Below are positions 25,127 to 35,501 of a DNA stretch of 64,000 nt, piece after piece; the stretch's first letter is position 1, and each line of letters starts with the position of its first letter. A model generated the notes under the pieces. The model worked only from the letters and a program-made list of their open reading frames with translations. It did not search any database and had not been told where the DNA came from. Origin of the DNA: Gemmobacter lutimaris (GTDB lineage Bacteria > Pseudomonadota > Alphaproteobacteria > Rhodobacterales > Rhodobacteraceae); the NCBI RefSeq assembly GCF_003570715.1, contig NZ_QXXQ01000004.1, positions 186,001-250,000 on the forward strand. Reading direction: 5' to 3'. Made by a program: the position numbers and the translations under genes.

Positions 25127-25999
25127 ATGTTGCCACCCCTGAATGCCCTGCGTGCCTTCGAGGTTGCCGCCCGCTGCGGCAGTTTCACCCGTGCAGGCGA
25201 GGAACTGGGTGTCTCCTCTGCCGCGATCAGCCTTCAGGTCCGCCAGCTGGAGGATCACCTTGGCAAGCGGCTGTTCCTGCGGCAGGGCAACCGGCTGAGC
25301 CTGACAGCCGCCGGTCTGGCCTTGCAGCCGCGCCTTGGTGCCGCTTTTGCCGAGATTGCGGCGGTGACCGGCGAATTGCGCGATGGCCCACCCCGGCGGC
25401 GCTTCGTGCTGTCGGTGTTGCCCTCGCTGGCCGAATGCTGGCTGCCCGAGGCGCTGGCGGGCGCTCCGCTGGCCGATCTGGCGATCCGGGTGGAGGATGA
25501 TCCGGTGGATTTCACCCAAGGGCCGCATCTGCGGCTGACTTATGGCGGGCAGGCCTATCCCGCCCATGCCATCCACACGCTGTTTCAGGATGAAATCGTC
25601 GCGGTATCCGCCGATGGCGCGGCGGATCGGCCCATTCATATCGACTGGGGCGCTGCCTATCCCAATGAACCGGACTGGGCGACATGGGCCGCCGCTGCGG
25701 GGTTGCCCGCGCCCGACCGGGGGCAGGGGCTGGTGGTGCCCTCCATCGTCATGGCGCTGTCGCTGGCGCGGGCCGGGTTGGGGGCGGCACTGGCGCCGCG
25801 CCGGTTGGTGGCGGCGGATCTGGCGGCGGGGCGGTTACGGCTTTGCCCCGGCCCGGCGCTGCCGATGCGGCAGGCCTATGTTGCCATTCATCCGGTGGCG
25901 ATGACCGGGCGCCGCCCGCTGGCGGCGCTGCTGGCGCATTTCGCTCAGCTATCGGTGCCCGAGGCGGCGGCGCCTTCGAACCAGCGCACGATGGCCTGA
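25127..25999 (+). CDS. LysR-type regulator (GcvA-like)
   Basis: Transcription factor of 290 aa. The N-terminal helix-turn-helix is LNALRAFEVAARCGSFTRAGEELGVSSAAISLQVRQLE (residues 4-41, given here as positions), with LFLRQGNRLSLTAAG after it, typical of GcvA-like LysR proteins. A C-terminal effector domain follows. It diverges from the 2-oxoglutarate oxygenase across a 98-nt gap, which suggests that it controls that gene. GGAGGG precedes the start. Its 3' end overlaps the convergent puuD gene by 55 nt. Confidence 0.88.
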   Translation: MLPPLNALRAFEVAARCGSFTRAGEELGVSSAAISLQVRQLEDHLGKRLFLRQGNRLSLTAAGLALQPRLGAAFAEIAAVTGELRDGPPRRRFVLSVLPSLAECWLPEALAGAPLADLAIRVEDDPVDFTQGPHLRLTYGGQAYPAHAIHTLFQDEIVAVSADGAADRPIHIDWGAAYPNEPDWATWAAAAGLPAPDRGQGLVVPSIVMALSLARAGLGAALAPRRLVAADLAAGRLRLCPGPALPMRQAYVAIHPVAMTGRRPLAALLAHFAQLSVPEAAAPSNQRTMA

Positions 26000-27180
26000 C
26001 GTTCCTGCGGCTCGATGTAGCTGAGGTTCGCGGGCGGCATCGCATGGGTCAGCCCGGCCTGCACATAGATACGCCGCGCCTCATGCGCGATCTGCTCCGG
26101 TGTTTCCAGTTTCACGCCCTTGGGCGCCCAGTGCAGCCCCTCCCACGCCGGTTCCTCGGCATGGCACATCGAACAGCGCCCCATGATGATCGAGGTCACA
26201 TCCTCGAACCCCGGCGCGCTGGCATAGACCAGCGCCTGACCCTTCAGCGCCGCCTGTTCCGTCACCGGCTCGTGCCGGATCGAGGACAGCCAGGCGATCA
26301 GCAGCATCAGGATCGCGGTCGCGGCCCAGGTCCAGTAGGGCGCCCCCTTGCGGGCGTGCTGTGTGTTGAACCAGTGCCGGATCGTCACGCCCATCAGGAA
26401 CACAAGGCTGGCAATAGCCCAGTTGTAGGGCGTGGCAAAGGCCAGCGGATAGTGGTTCGACAGCATCAGGAACAGCACGGGCAGCGTCAGGTAATTGTTG
26501 TGCGTGCTGCGCTGCTTGGCGATCTTGCCGTATTTCGGGTCCGGCTTGCGTCCGGCTTGCAGATCCGCCACCACGATGCGCTGGTTTGGCATGATGATGA
26601 AGAACACATTGGCCGACATGATCGTCGCGGTGAAGGCGCCAAGGTGCAGCAGTGCCGCGCGGCCGGAAAAGACGTGGGTGTAAAAGAGGCTCATCGCCAC
26701 CAGAACCCCGAACAGCGCCACCATCAGCACCGTCTGGTTGGCATTGACGAAAACCTTGCACAGCGTGTTGTAGGCGATCCAGCCGAAGGCGAGTGAGGCC
26801 ATGGAAATCGCAATGGCCTGCCACGTTTGCAGTTCCATCACATTGGGGTCGACCAGATAGAACTCTGCCCCAAGGTAATAAACCAGCACCAGCATGGTGA
26901 AGCCGGAAAGCCAGGTCATGTAGCTTTCCCATTTGAACCAGATCAGGTCCGAGGGCATGGCGGCCGGCGCCACGAGGTATTTCTGGATATGGTAGAAGCC
27001 GCCACCGTGGACCTGCCATTCCTCGCCATCCGCGCCCGAAGCAAGGTTGCGGTCGCGGTGCAGGCCAAGGTCCAGCGCGATGAAATAGAAGCTCGACCCG
27101 ATCCAGGCGATGGCCGTGATCACATGTGTCCAGCGGACGGCAAATTCCACCCATTCCCAGATGACGGCGAAGTCATACAT
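25945..27180 (-). CDS. puuD: Urate hydroxylase PuuD (membrane urate oxidase with cytochrome c domain)
   Basis: Membrane enzyme (411 aa) that oxidises urate to 5-hydroxyisourate. The N-terminal three quarters hold about eight transmembrane helices with several His residues (WTHVITAIAWIGSSFYFIA; STHNNYLTLPVLFLMLSNHYP). The C-terminal cytochrome c domain has CSMCH at residues 336-340 and an AMPP segment near 381 for the distal Met. This matches PuuD, which replaces soluble uricase in many proteobacteria. The start at 27180 is chosen because MYDF begins the family; a GTG/ATG further upstream is unsupported. Confidence 0.92.
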   Translation of the reverse strand: MYDFAVIWEWVEFAVRWTHVITAIAWIGSSFYFIALDLGLHRDRNLASGADGEEWQVHGGGFYHIQKYLVAPAAMPSDLIWFKWESYMTWLSGFTMLVLVYYLGAEFYLVDPNVMELQTWQAIAISMASLAFGWIAYNTLCKVFVNANQTVLMVALFGVLVAMSLFYTHVFSGRAALLHLGAFTATIMSANVFFIIMPNQRIVVADLQAGRKPDPKYGKIAKQRSTHNNYLTLPVLFLMLSNHYPLAFATPYNWAIASLVFLMGVTIRHWFNTQHARKGAPYWTWAATAILMLLIAWLSSIRHEPVTEQAALKGQALVYASAPGFEDVTSIIMGRCSMCHAEEPAWEGLHWAPKGVKLETPEQIAHEARRIYVQAGLTHAMPPANLSYIEPQERQAIVRWFEGAAASGTDS

Positions 27181-27202
27181 CGGCAGCCCCCTTGCGATTT
27201 TC

Positions 27203-27229
27203 AAAAAGGTATACCGGGGCACACCTTTT
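27203..27229. promoter_or_regulatory. Operator-like inverted repeat between puuD and a LysR gene
   Basis: AAAAGGT (27204-27210) and ACCTTTT (27223-27229) are exact inverse complements, and GGTATACC (27208-27215) is itself a perfect palindrome. The position just upstream of puuD, facing the divergent LysR gene, suits a regulator site. Confidence 0.5.
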
Positions 27230-27291
27230 CGGTTAATTCATCAAATGACAGATCACTTTCAAATGCGCGAAGAAAATGAGGGCCGGGCGCG

Positions 27292-28230
27292 ATGTCCTAT
27301 GTGAACAACATAAAGATGTTCGTGCGTGTCTATGAATTGGGCAGCATGAGCGCGGCCGCCCGCGACCAGCGCACTTCGCCCGCTGTGGCCTCGGCCCGGA
27401 TTTCGGAGCTGGAAAAACATCTTGGTGTGCGGCTATTCAACCGCACTACGCGCAGTCTGCAACCGACCGAGAATGGCCGCATCTTCTATGAAGGCGCCCG
27501 CAAGGTGCTGGAGGCGATCGACGAGGCCGAGGCGGCGGTGGTCGATGTGACGCAGAACCCGCGCGGCTCGATCTTCGTGGCGGCACCGCTGGGGATCGGG
27601 CGGCGCTTCATCGCGCCGCATGTGCCTGCCTTCAAGGACATGTATCCGCAGATCGACGTGCGGCTGCGCCTGTCGGACCGCAATGTCGATGTCACGGCCG
27701 AGGGGCTGGATGTGGCCTTTCACCTCGGCCTTTTGGAGGACAGCACGCTGAAGGTGCGGCTGGTGGCCGATTGCCCGCGTGTGCTGTGCGCGGCGCCTGC
27801 CTATATCGCCGGGCGCGGCATGCCCGCCGACGGGGCGGCGCTGGTCGCGGGGCACCACGATTGCCTGAACCTGCGCTTTCCGGGGGCGCGCGAGTTTCAA
27901 TGGACCCTGCAAACCCCCGAAGGTCCGCGCCGTTTTGAAATCACCGGCCCGTTTGAAAGCGATGATGGCGATGTGCTGACCGGCTGGGCGCTGGACGGAC
28001 GCGGCATCGTGATGAAGCCGATCTTCGAGGTGGCCGAATATCTGCGCGAGGGGCGTCTGGTGCCGGTGGCCACCGCCACGCCGCCAACGGCGACACAGCT
28101 TTCCTGCCTCAGCCAGCATCGCCGGTTCCGTGACCCGAAGATCCGGCTGTTTGTCGATTTCATCGTGGCGCGGATCAAGGCCGACATGGCGGCGCGGATG
28201 CAGGGGCTGGTGCTGGAACCGAATGGATGA
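27292..28230 (+). CDS. LysR-type regulator divergent from puuD
   Basis: DNA-binding regulator of 312 aa. The winged helix is near residues 5-60 (FVRVYELGSMSAAARDQ, then LGVRLFNRTTRSLQPTENG). The effector domain contains AAPLGIGRRFIAPHVPAF and DVAFHLG. Divergent placement next to puuD suggests control of urate oxidation, although the effector cannot be inferred. The following lipid-kinase gene starts 57 nt downstream and may be read through. Confidence 0.87.
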   Translation: MSYVNNIKMFVRVYELGSMSAAARDQRTSPAVASARISELEKHLGVRLFNRTTRSLQPTENGRIFYEGARKVLEAIDEAEAAVVDVTQNPRGSIFVAAPLGIGRRFIAPHVPAFKDMYPQIDVRLRLSDRNVDVTAEGLDVAFHLGLLEDSTLKVRLVADCPRVLCAAPAYIAGRGMPADGAALVAGHHDCLNLRFPGAREFQWTLQTPEGPRRFEITGPFESDDGDVLTGWALDGRGIVMKPIFEVAEYLREGRLVPVATATPPTATQLSCLSQHRRFRDPKIRLFVDFIVARIKADMAARMQGLVLEPNG

Positions 28231-28287
28231 TGGCGCATTGTCTCCGGACGGCGCAGATCGGGGCCAGACGTTGACCAAGGTGCAAGC

Positions 28288-29205
28288 ATGACGATCCCAC
28301 CCGCGACGATCTGCGTCGTCGCCAATCCCAAATCCGGCCGCAACAGCCGCGACCGGGCCGCCATCGAGGCGGCCATGGCCGTGTTCGGTGCAGCGGCCGA
28401 ATTGCGGCGCTGGCACAAGGGCGACGATCTGGAGGCTTTCGTGAACCGTGCGGTGGCGGATGGCTTTACCACCATCGTGGCCGCCGGGGGCGATGGCACG
28501 GTGATGGGCGTCGCGCATGCGCTGGTCGGCACAGACATCAGCCTCGGTGTCCTGCCGTTGGGGACGTTCAATTATTTCGCGCGCGGCCTCGGCTTGCCGC
28601 AGGAACCGGCCGAAGCAGCCCGTGCCATTCTTCGCGGGCATCACCGCAAGATCGCGGTGGGCAGCGTGAACGGTCAGGTGTTCCTCAACAATGCCTCGGT
28701 CGGGCTTTACCCCTCCATCCTGCAAGAGCGGGAAGACATCTATGCCCGCTGGGGCCGCTCGCGTCTCATGGCGCATTGGTCGGTGCTGCGGACGCTGGTG
28801 CGCTTTCAGCGCCCGATGCACATGCGGTTGACCGCCGACGGGGTGACGCGCGATCTGGTCACCCCGTTGATCTTTGTCGCGCGTTCCGCCTATCAACTGC
28901 GCCGCTTCGGGCTGGAGGGCGAGCAGGCGATCAGCGACGACCGTTTCGCGGTGTTCATCCTGCATGACGGCACGCGCTGGCAGCTTCTGCGCCTGACACT
29001 CCGTCTGGCAATGGGGCGGCTGCGCGCGGGACGGGACATCGACCTGCTGACCGCGGCCTCGCTGGAGGTGCAGACCCAGAGGCCGCGCCCCCGTGTGGCC
29101 TTCGACGGCGAAAAGACCCGGATGCCAGTGCCGCTGGCGTTTCGCATCCAGCCGGATGCCCTGACGATCATCGTGCCGGACCCGGCAGACCGGGTTGAGG
29201 CATGA
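28288..29205 (+). CDS. Diacylglycerol kinase-family lipid kinase (YegS-like)
   Basis: Cytosolic or membrane-associated kinase (305 aa) of the DAGK catalytic family, transferring phosphate to a lipid or related hydroxyl. Motifs are VVANPKSGRNSRDR (nucleotide loop), VAAGGDGTVMGVAHAL (GGDGT signature) and LGVLPLGTFNYFARGLGL. It is the first of three overlapping genes (kinase, phosphoesterase, hydrolase), with the stop overlapping the next start as ATGA. The lipid substrate is unknown. Confidence 0.88.
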   Translation: MTIPPATICVVANPKSGRNSRDRAAIEAAMAVFGAAAELRRWHKGDDLEAFVNRAVADGFTTIVAAGGDGTVMGVAHALVGTDISLGVLPLGTFNYFARGLGLPQEPAEAARAILRGHHRKIAVGSVNGQVFLNNASVGLYPSILQEREDIYARWGRSRLMAHWSVLRTLVRFQRPMHMRLTADGVTRDLVTPLIFVARSAYQLRRFGLEGEQAISDDRFAVFILHDGTRWQLLRLTLRLAMGRLRAGRDIDLLTAASLEVQTQRPRPRVAFDGEKTRMPVPLAFRIQPDALTIIVPDPADRVEA

Positions 29206-29972
29206 CACGCATCCTGCATCTGTCGGACCTGCATTTCGGCACGGTGGCGCCGGGCCTGATTGCCCCCTTGCGCGCCTCTGTCGCGCGGCTGCACCCCGAT
29301 CTGGTGGTAATCTCCGGCGATCTGACCCAGCGCGCCACGGCGGCCCAGTTTGCCGCGGCGGCCGACCTGATCGCCAGCCTTCGATCTCCGGTGCTGTGTG
29401 TCCCCGGCAATCACGACACGCCGCTCTGGAACCTGTGGGAGCGGCTGGTCCATCCCTGGCGCCGCTATCGCCGGGCGATCACGCCCGATCTCGCGCCGGT
29501 CTGGCAGGGGCCGGGGGCGGTGGTGGCGGGGGTGAACACCGCCAATCCGCTGGCGTGGAAACAGGGCCGCATCACCGGCGCGCAGCTTGATCATCTGGCC
29601 CGCAGCTTTGCCGAAGCGGGCCCGCGCGCCCGCGTCGTGGTGATGCATCACCCGCTGGAACATCTGCCGGGGGAAAAGGAATGGCTGATGCAGGGGGCGG
29701 ATCTGGCCTTGCGCCGCCTGCCGGAGATGGGCGCGCAGATCGTGCTTTCGGGGCATGTGCATGTGAGCCATGCCGGTCCGTTTACCAAGGCGCCGGGGCT
29801 TCTGTTCGTGCAGGCGGGCACCGGCCTGTCCACCCGTACCCGCACGGAACGCAACGCGTTCAACCTGCTGGCGCTTTCCCCCGGCGCGGCCGAGGTCACG
29901 ACCTTTGTTGCACGGGAAACCGGCGACTACTGTCAGACGGGCAGCCGTCGTTTCGCCTTGACGGTGCCATGA
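29202..29972 (+). CDS. Calcineurin-like metallophosphoesterase
   Basis: Binuclear metallophosphoesterase (256 aa). All five metal motifs are seen: DLHFG (with the preceding LSDLH), GDLTQ, GNHD, VMHHPLEH and SGHVHVSH. These match the family that includes LpxH-like and cyclic nucleotide phosphodiesterase-like enzymes. Coupling by ATGA on both sides to a lipid kinase and an alpha/beta hydrolase suggests action on the same phosphorylated lipid or metabolite. The substrate cannot be assigned. Confidence 0.9.
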   Translation: MTRILHLSDLHFGTVAPGLIAPLRASVARLHPDLVVISGDLTQRATAAQFAAAADLIASLRSPVLCVPGNHDTPLWNLWERLVHPWRRYRRAITPDLAPVWQGPGAVVAGVNTANPLAWKQGRITGAQLDHLARSFAEAGPRARVVVMHHPLEHLPGEKEWLMQGADLALRRLPEMGAQIVLSGHVHVSHAGPFTKAPGLLFVQAGTGLSTRTRTERNAFNLLALSPGAAEVTTFVARETGDYCQTGSRRFALTVP

Positions 29973-30664
29973 TGGAAACGCTGTGGGATCGTGGCGGTTT
30001 CCGCATTGCCTACAGACCGGGGCAGGGCGAGGCGCTGGTCATCGCCTTCGCCAGCATCGGCCATGATGCGACGCGCATGCCCTCGCCCGAATTCATCCGC
30101 AGCACCACGGGCTTCCCCGCGCTGTTCGTGATGGACGAGGGCCGAAGCTGGGCCAGCGGCGCCGATTTCGCCCCCGGCCTTGTGGCGGCGCTGGCGGCAG
30201 TGCGGGCACGTCAGCCGGTCAGCCGTATCGTCGCCCTCGGGGTGTCGATGGGCGGCTTCTGCGCGCTGGCGGCCTCTGACGTGCTGCGGATCGACGCGAC
30301 ACTCGCCTTCTCGACGCAGTTCAGTGTCGATCCTGCGGTTATGCCCGGCGAAACCCGCTGGTGCGACTGGACCAGCCGCATTACGGCCTTCCGGCCCGCC
30401 TGCGCCCCGCTGCAAGGCTGGGCCTGCCTGTTCCACGGCATGCAGGACGATGCGACACAGGCGCTGGCCTTTCCGCAGCAGCCGGGCACCGACCAGTTCC
30501 TGTTTGCCGATCAGGGACATAGCAGCCTCGCCCCGCATCTTCGGGCGCGCGGCGTGATGCGCGGGCTGGTCGAGGCTGCCGTTTCGGGCGACCGCCGCCG
30601 CCTTGTGCGCATCGCTACTTCGGCGGGCGGGCGGCTTCGCGCGAAGGCTCAGTTGCCGCGATAA
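29969..30664 (+). CDS. Alpha/beta hydrolase-like protein of unknown function
   Basis: Predicted small hydrolase (231 aa). The nucleophile elbow GVSMGGFCALAA carries the expected Ser, and a late DQGHSSLAPHL could supply the catalytic His. It is weakly similar to the serine-hydrolase superfamily and I do not recognise a specific family. The start at 29969 overlaps the upstream stop as ATGA, with a second ATG directly after. The 3' end overlaps the convergent hiuH gene by 16 nt. Confidence 0.65.
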   Translation: MMETLWDRGGFRIAYRPGQGEALVIAFASIGHDATRMPSPEFIRSTTGFPALFVMDEGRSWASGADFAPGLVAALAAVRARQPVSRIVALGVSMGGFCALAASDVLRIDATLAFSTQFSVDPAVMPGETRWCDWTSRITAFRPACAPLQGWACLFHGMQDDATQALAFPQQPGTDQFLFADQGHSSLAPHLRARGVMRGLVEAAVSGDRRRLVRIATSAGGRLRAKAQLPR

Positions 30665-31008
30665 GTGGAATAGGCGAAGGGTGAGATCAGCAGCGGCACA
30701 TGATAGTGCTGCCCCGCATCGGGAATGCCAAAGCGGATCGGGATCTCATCCAGAAACAGCACGCCTTCCCCCGCCTGACCGCTGGCGCGCAGATAGTCGC
30801 CTGCGAAGAATACCAGCTCGTAGCTGCCTTCCTTCAGCGCATCGCCCGCCAGCATCGGCTGATCGGTGCGCCCGTCGGCATTGGTGACCACCTCGGCAAT
30901 CTTGCGGTGGCTCTGCCCCGAGATGTGGTAAAGCGCGATCCGCACTCCCGCCGCGGGCTTGCCGCGCGCCGTGTCCAGAACATGCGTTGTCAGGCGTCCA
31001 CCGCTCAT
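30649..31008 (-). CDS. hiuH: 5-hydroxyisourate hydrolase (transthyretin-like)
   Basis: Hydrolyses 5-hydroxyisourate, the PuuD product, to OHCU. It is 119 aa, normal for the family. The N-terminal LTTHVLDTARGKPAAGV contains the catalytic His, and the C-terminal HYHVPLLISPFAYSTYRGN corresponds to the YRGS family signature with Asn as the final residue. ATG 31008 is chosen for its AGGCAGGGA site; ATG 31032 would add eight residues. It diverges from puuE-uraD across a 158-nt gap with a perfect palindrome. Confidence 0.92.
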   Translation of the reverse strand: MSGGRLTTHVLDTARGKPAAGVRIALYHISGQSHRKIAEVVTNADGRTDQPMLAGDALKEGSYELVFFAGDYLRASGQAGEGVLFLDEIPIRFGIPDAGQHYHVPLLISPFAYSTYRGN

Positions 31009-31099
31009 TCCCTGCCTCTTTTCGCTGGTCATTCCTGCGCCAATCCTGCCCTGCTTCGCCATGCAATGCGACACCGGACTTGCCGGAAAGGTCTTTCGC

Positions 31100-31118
31100 A
31101 GATTTTTTGAAAAAATCT
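31100..31118. promoter_or_regulatory. Perfect 19-bp palindrome in the hiuH/puuE divergent promoter
   Basis: AGATTTTTT-G-AAAAAATCT, with 9-bp exact arms around one base, lies 49 nt before the puuE start and 92 nt before the hiuH start. It is a probable operator for a purine-responsive regulator. Confidence 0.55.
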
Positions 31119-31166
31119 TCGGCGATCCAAGCCTAATCTGACACCAGAATACCAGAGGGAAGAAGT

Positions 31167-32582
31167 ATGGCACCCCGATACCCGCGCGATTTCCGTGGCC
31201 ATGGCCCGACGCCCCCCGATGCGCAATGGCCGGGCGGCGCGAAAATCGCCGTTTCCATCGTGCTGAACTATGAAGAGGGCGGCGAGAACTGCCTGCTGCA
31301 TGGTGATGCGCAATCCGAGGCTTTCCTGTCCGACATCGCAGGTGCCCAGCCCTGGCCGGGGCAGCGGCACTGGAACATGGAATCGATCTACGATTACGGC
31401 GCCCGTGCCGGGTTCTGGCGGCTGCACCGGCTGTTCACCGGGCGGGACATCCCGGTCACCATCTATGGCGTCGCCACGGCTCTGGCGCGTGCGCCGGAAC
31501 AGGTGGCCGCGATGCAGGCGGCTGGGTGGGAGATTGCCAGCCACGGGCTGAAATGGGTCGAGCACCGCGACATGCCCGAGGAGGAGGAGCGCCGCCAGAT
31601 CGCCGAGGCGATCCGTCTGCATACCGAGGTGACGGGCAGCCGCCCGACCGGCTGGTATACCGGGCGTTGTTCGCTGAACACGGTGCGGCTGACCGCCGAG
31701 CAGGGGCTGGACTGGATTTCGGACACCTATGACGACGATCTGCCCTACTGGCTGGAAGCGGGCGACCGCGACCAGTTGGTCATCCCCTATACGCTTGAGG
31801 CGAACGACATGCGCTTCGCCACCGCGCCGGGCTACATCACAGGCGAGCAGTTCTTCCAGTATCTGAAAGACAGTTTCGACGTGCTTTATGCCGAAGGACA
31901 GGCGGGGGCGGCCAAGATGTTCTCGATCGGGCTGCATTGTCGGCTGATCGGGCGTCCGGGCAAGATTGCCGGTCTGATGCGCTTCCTCGATTACGCGCAA
32001 TCGCATGAGGGCGTCTGGTTCCCGCGCCGTATCGACATTGCCGATCACTGGCGTAAAGCCCACCCCCACAAGCGGTTCGAACGGCCTTCGCAGATGGACC
32101 GCGCGCGTTTCGTGGCGCGTTTCGGTTCCATTTTCGAACATTCGCCGTGGATTGCTGAACGGGCGTATGAACTGGAACTCGGCCCCGCGCATGATAGCGC
32201 GGCGGGCCTGCACAATGCGCTGGCGCGGATGTTCCGCAGCGCCACGGCCGCCGAACGCATGGGCGTGCTGCGCGCCCACCCCGATCTGGCCGGCAAGCTG
32301 GCGCAGGCAAAGCGCCTGACCGAGGAAAGCACCGCCGAACAGGCCAGCGCCGCGCTGGATGCGCTGACCGATGCGGAACGCGCGGCTTTCGAGGCGCTGA
32401 ATGCGGAATATACCGCCAAGCACGGTTTCCCCTTCATCATCGCCGTGCGCGACAACACCAAGGCCAGCATCCTCGCTGCCTTCCGCGCCCGCATCGCCAA
32501 TGACACCGAGACCGAATTCGCCACCGCCTGCAAACAGGTGGAACGCATCGCCGAACTGCGGCTGAAGGACATTCTGCCATGA
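31167..32582 (+). CDS. puuE-uraD: Fused allantoinase (PuuE) and OHCU decarboxylase (UraD)
   Basis: Two-domain enzyme (471 aa) covering two consecutive steps. Residues 1 to about 305 are a polysaccharide-deacetylase-type allantoinase PuuE (VLNYEEGGENCLLHGD near residue 34; GWEIASHGLKWVEH near 120; GRPGKIAGLMRFLDY near 262). Residues from about 314 are UraD, with FVARFGSIFEHSPWIAERAY, the RAHPDLAGK motif near 369 holding the catalytic His, and FPFIIAVR near the end. It would convert OHCU to (S)-allantoin and allantoin to allantoate. Its stop overlaps allE (ATGA). Confidence 0.92.
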   Translation: MAPRYPRDFRGHGPTPPDAQWPGGAKIAVSIVLNYEEGGENCLLHGDAQSEAFLSDIAGAQPWPGQRHWNMESIYDYGARAGFWRLHRLFTGRDIPVTIYGVATALARAPEQVAAMQAAGWEIASHGLKWVEHRDMPEEEERRQIAEAIRLHTEVTGSRPTGWYTGRCSLNTVRLTAEQGLDWISDTYDDDLPYWLEAGDRDQLVIPYTLEANDMRFATAPGYITGEQFFQYLKDSFDVLYAEGQAGAAKMFSIGLHCRLIGRPGKIAGLMRFLDYAQSHEGVWFPRRIDIADHWRKAHPHKRFERPSQMDRARFVARFGSIFEHSPWIAERAYELELGPAHDSAAGLHNALARMFRSATAAERMGVLRAHPDLAGKLAQAKRLTEESTAEQASAALDALTDAERAAFEALNAEYTAKHGFPFIIAVRDNTKASILAAFRARIANDTETEFATACKQVERIAELRLKDILP

Positions 32583-33415
32583 CCGGCTATTACGCCCCCC
32601 CCGGCGGCCTGCCGCCGCAAACCGCGCTGATGACGCAGCGCGCGGTCTTTACCGAAGCCTATGCCTTCATTCCCAAAGGCTGCTTTTCCGACATCGTGAC
32701 CAGCTATCTGCCGGGCTGGGACAAGACCCGGCTCTGGCTGATCGCGCGGCCGATGACCGGCTTTGCCGAAACCTTCAGCCAATATGTGATGGAGGTCGCG
32801 CCCGGTGGCGGGTCCGACGCGCCCGACCCGGAAACCGGCGCCGAACACTGGCTGTTCTTCACCGGCGGTCTGGCGACCCTGACCATCGGCGGAGAGGGGC
32901 ATGAGATGGAGTCTGGTTCCTACGCCTATATCCCGCCCGGCACGCGCTGGACGCTGCTGGCGGAAGGCGGCGCACCGGCGCGCTTCCACTGGCTGCGCAA
33001 GCTCTATGAACCGGCGCCGGGCGTGGCCATGCCCGAGGCAATCGTGATCAATGAACGTGACGTGCCGGTGCGCTGGATGCCCGAGACGGGCGAACGCTGG
33101 GGCACCACCCGCTTTGTCGAACCCGAAGACCTGCGCCATGACGCGCATGTCAACATCGTCACTTTCCAGCCGGGCGGCGTGATCCCCTTCGAGGAAACGC
33201 ATGTGATGGAACACGGGCTTTATGTGCTGGAGGGCAAGGCGGTCTACAAGCTCAATCAGGACTGGGTGGAGGTCGAGGCGGGCGATTTCATGTGGCTGCG
33301 CGCCTATTGTCCGCAGGCCTGTTATGCCGCCGGGCCGGGGCCGTTCCGCTATCTGCTTTACAAGGATGTGAACCGCCAGGCCAGGCTGCGTGGCCCAGGT
33401 GCCTTCGGCCGTTAG
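32579..33415 (+). CDS. allE: (S)-ureidoglycine aminohydrolase (AllE/UGHY cupin)
   Basis: Bicupin enzyme (278 aa) converting (S)-ureidoglycine to (S)-ureidoglycolate and ammonia. The opening YYAPPGGLPPQTALMTQRAVFTEAYAFIP identifies the family (residues 4-32). The metal-binding cupin segment in the C-terminal half includes VIPFEETHVMEHGLYVLEG with Glu and His ligands. It is coupled to puuE-uraD by ATGA and followed after 13 nt by allA. Some databases name it bifunctional with allantoicase; only the aminohydrolase role is well supported. Confidence 0.92.
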   Translation: MTGYYAPPGGLPPQTALMTQRAVFTEAYAFIPKGCFSDIVTSYLPGWDKTRLWLIARPMTGFAETFSQYVMEVAPGGGSDAPDPETGAEHWLFFTGGLATLTIGGEGHEMESGSYAYIPPGTRWTLLAEGGAPARFHWLRKLYEPAPGVAMPEAIVINERDVPVRWMPETGERWGTTRFVEPEDLRHDAHVNIVTFQPGGVIPFEETHVMEHGLYVLEGKAVYKLNQDWVEVEAGDFMWLRAYCPQACYAAGPGPFRYLLYKDVNRQARLRGPGAFGR

Positions 33416-33428
33416 GGAAAGACCGACC

Positions 33429-33920
33429 ATGTTGCAGATCCTCACCGAACCGCTGACCACTGACGCCTTCGCCCCCTTCGGCGATGTGTTGTCGGCCAGC
33501 GGTGCGCCGGACCGGATCATCAATCAGGGCTTCTGCGGCCGGTATCATGATCGCGCGCGACTGGATTTCGGCCCGGAGGCCCGCGCGGGCCTGTCGATCT
33601 TCAAGGCGGTGCCGCGCGCCTTTCCCTATACGCTCGATATGGTAGAGCGTCACCCGGACGGCAGTCAGGCCTTCATCCCGATGAGCGCCGATCCCTTCCT
33701 TGTCATCGTCGCCCCCGACGAAGGCGGCCATCCCGGTCGCCCGCGTGCTTTCGTCACCGACGGGGCGCAGGCGATCAACCTGCATCGCGGCACATGGCAC
33801 GGGGTGCTGACGCCGCTGCATGAACCCGGCCTTTTCGCCGTGGTGGATCGCATCGGCACCACGCCCAACCTTGAGGAACACTGGTTCCCGGAACCCTATA
33901 CCATCCACCCCGCGCCATAA
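33429..33920 (+). CDS. allA: Ureidoglycolate lyase
   Basis: Splits (S)-ureidoglycolate into glyoxylate and urea, the last step of this route. It is 163 aa, close to the family norm. Motifs are PLTTDAFAPFGDVL near the N-terminus, MVERHPDGSQAFIPM in the centre and INLHRGTWHGVLTPL with the conserved His residues. The start at 33429 gives the expected MLQILTEPL beginning; the upstream extension overlaps allE. It is followed by the permease gene after 81 nt. Confidence 0.93.
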   Translation: MLQILTEPLTTDAFAPFGDVLSASGAPDRIINQGFCGRYHDRARLDFGPEARAGLSIFKAVPRAFPYTLDMVERHPDGSQAFIPMSADPFLVIVAPDEGGHPGRPRAFVTDGAQAINLHRGTWHGVLTPLHEPGLFAVVDRIGTTPNLEEHWFPEPYTIHPAP

Positions 33921-34001
33921 GCGGGGCCTAACCGGACCGCGACCCCCGGGGGAGGCGCGGAGACGGCGCGAAAAACAACTCCCCCGCAGGAAAGGGATAG
34001 A

Positions 34002-35483
<1,482 letters not shown>

Positions 35484-35501
35484 TCGCCGACATGCGCCTG
35501 T

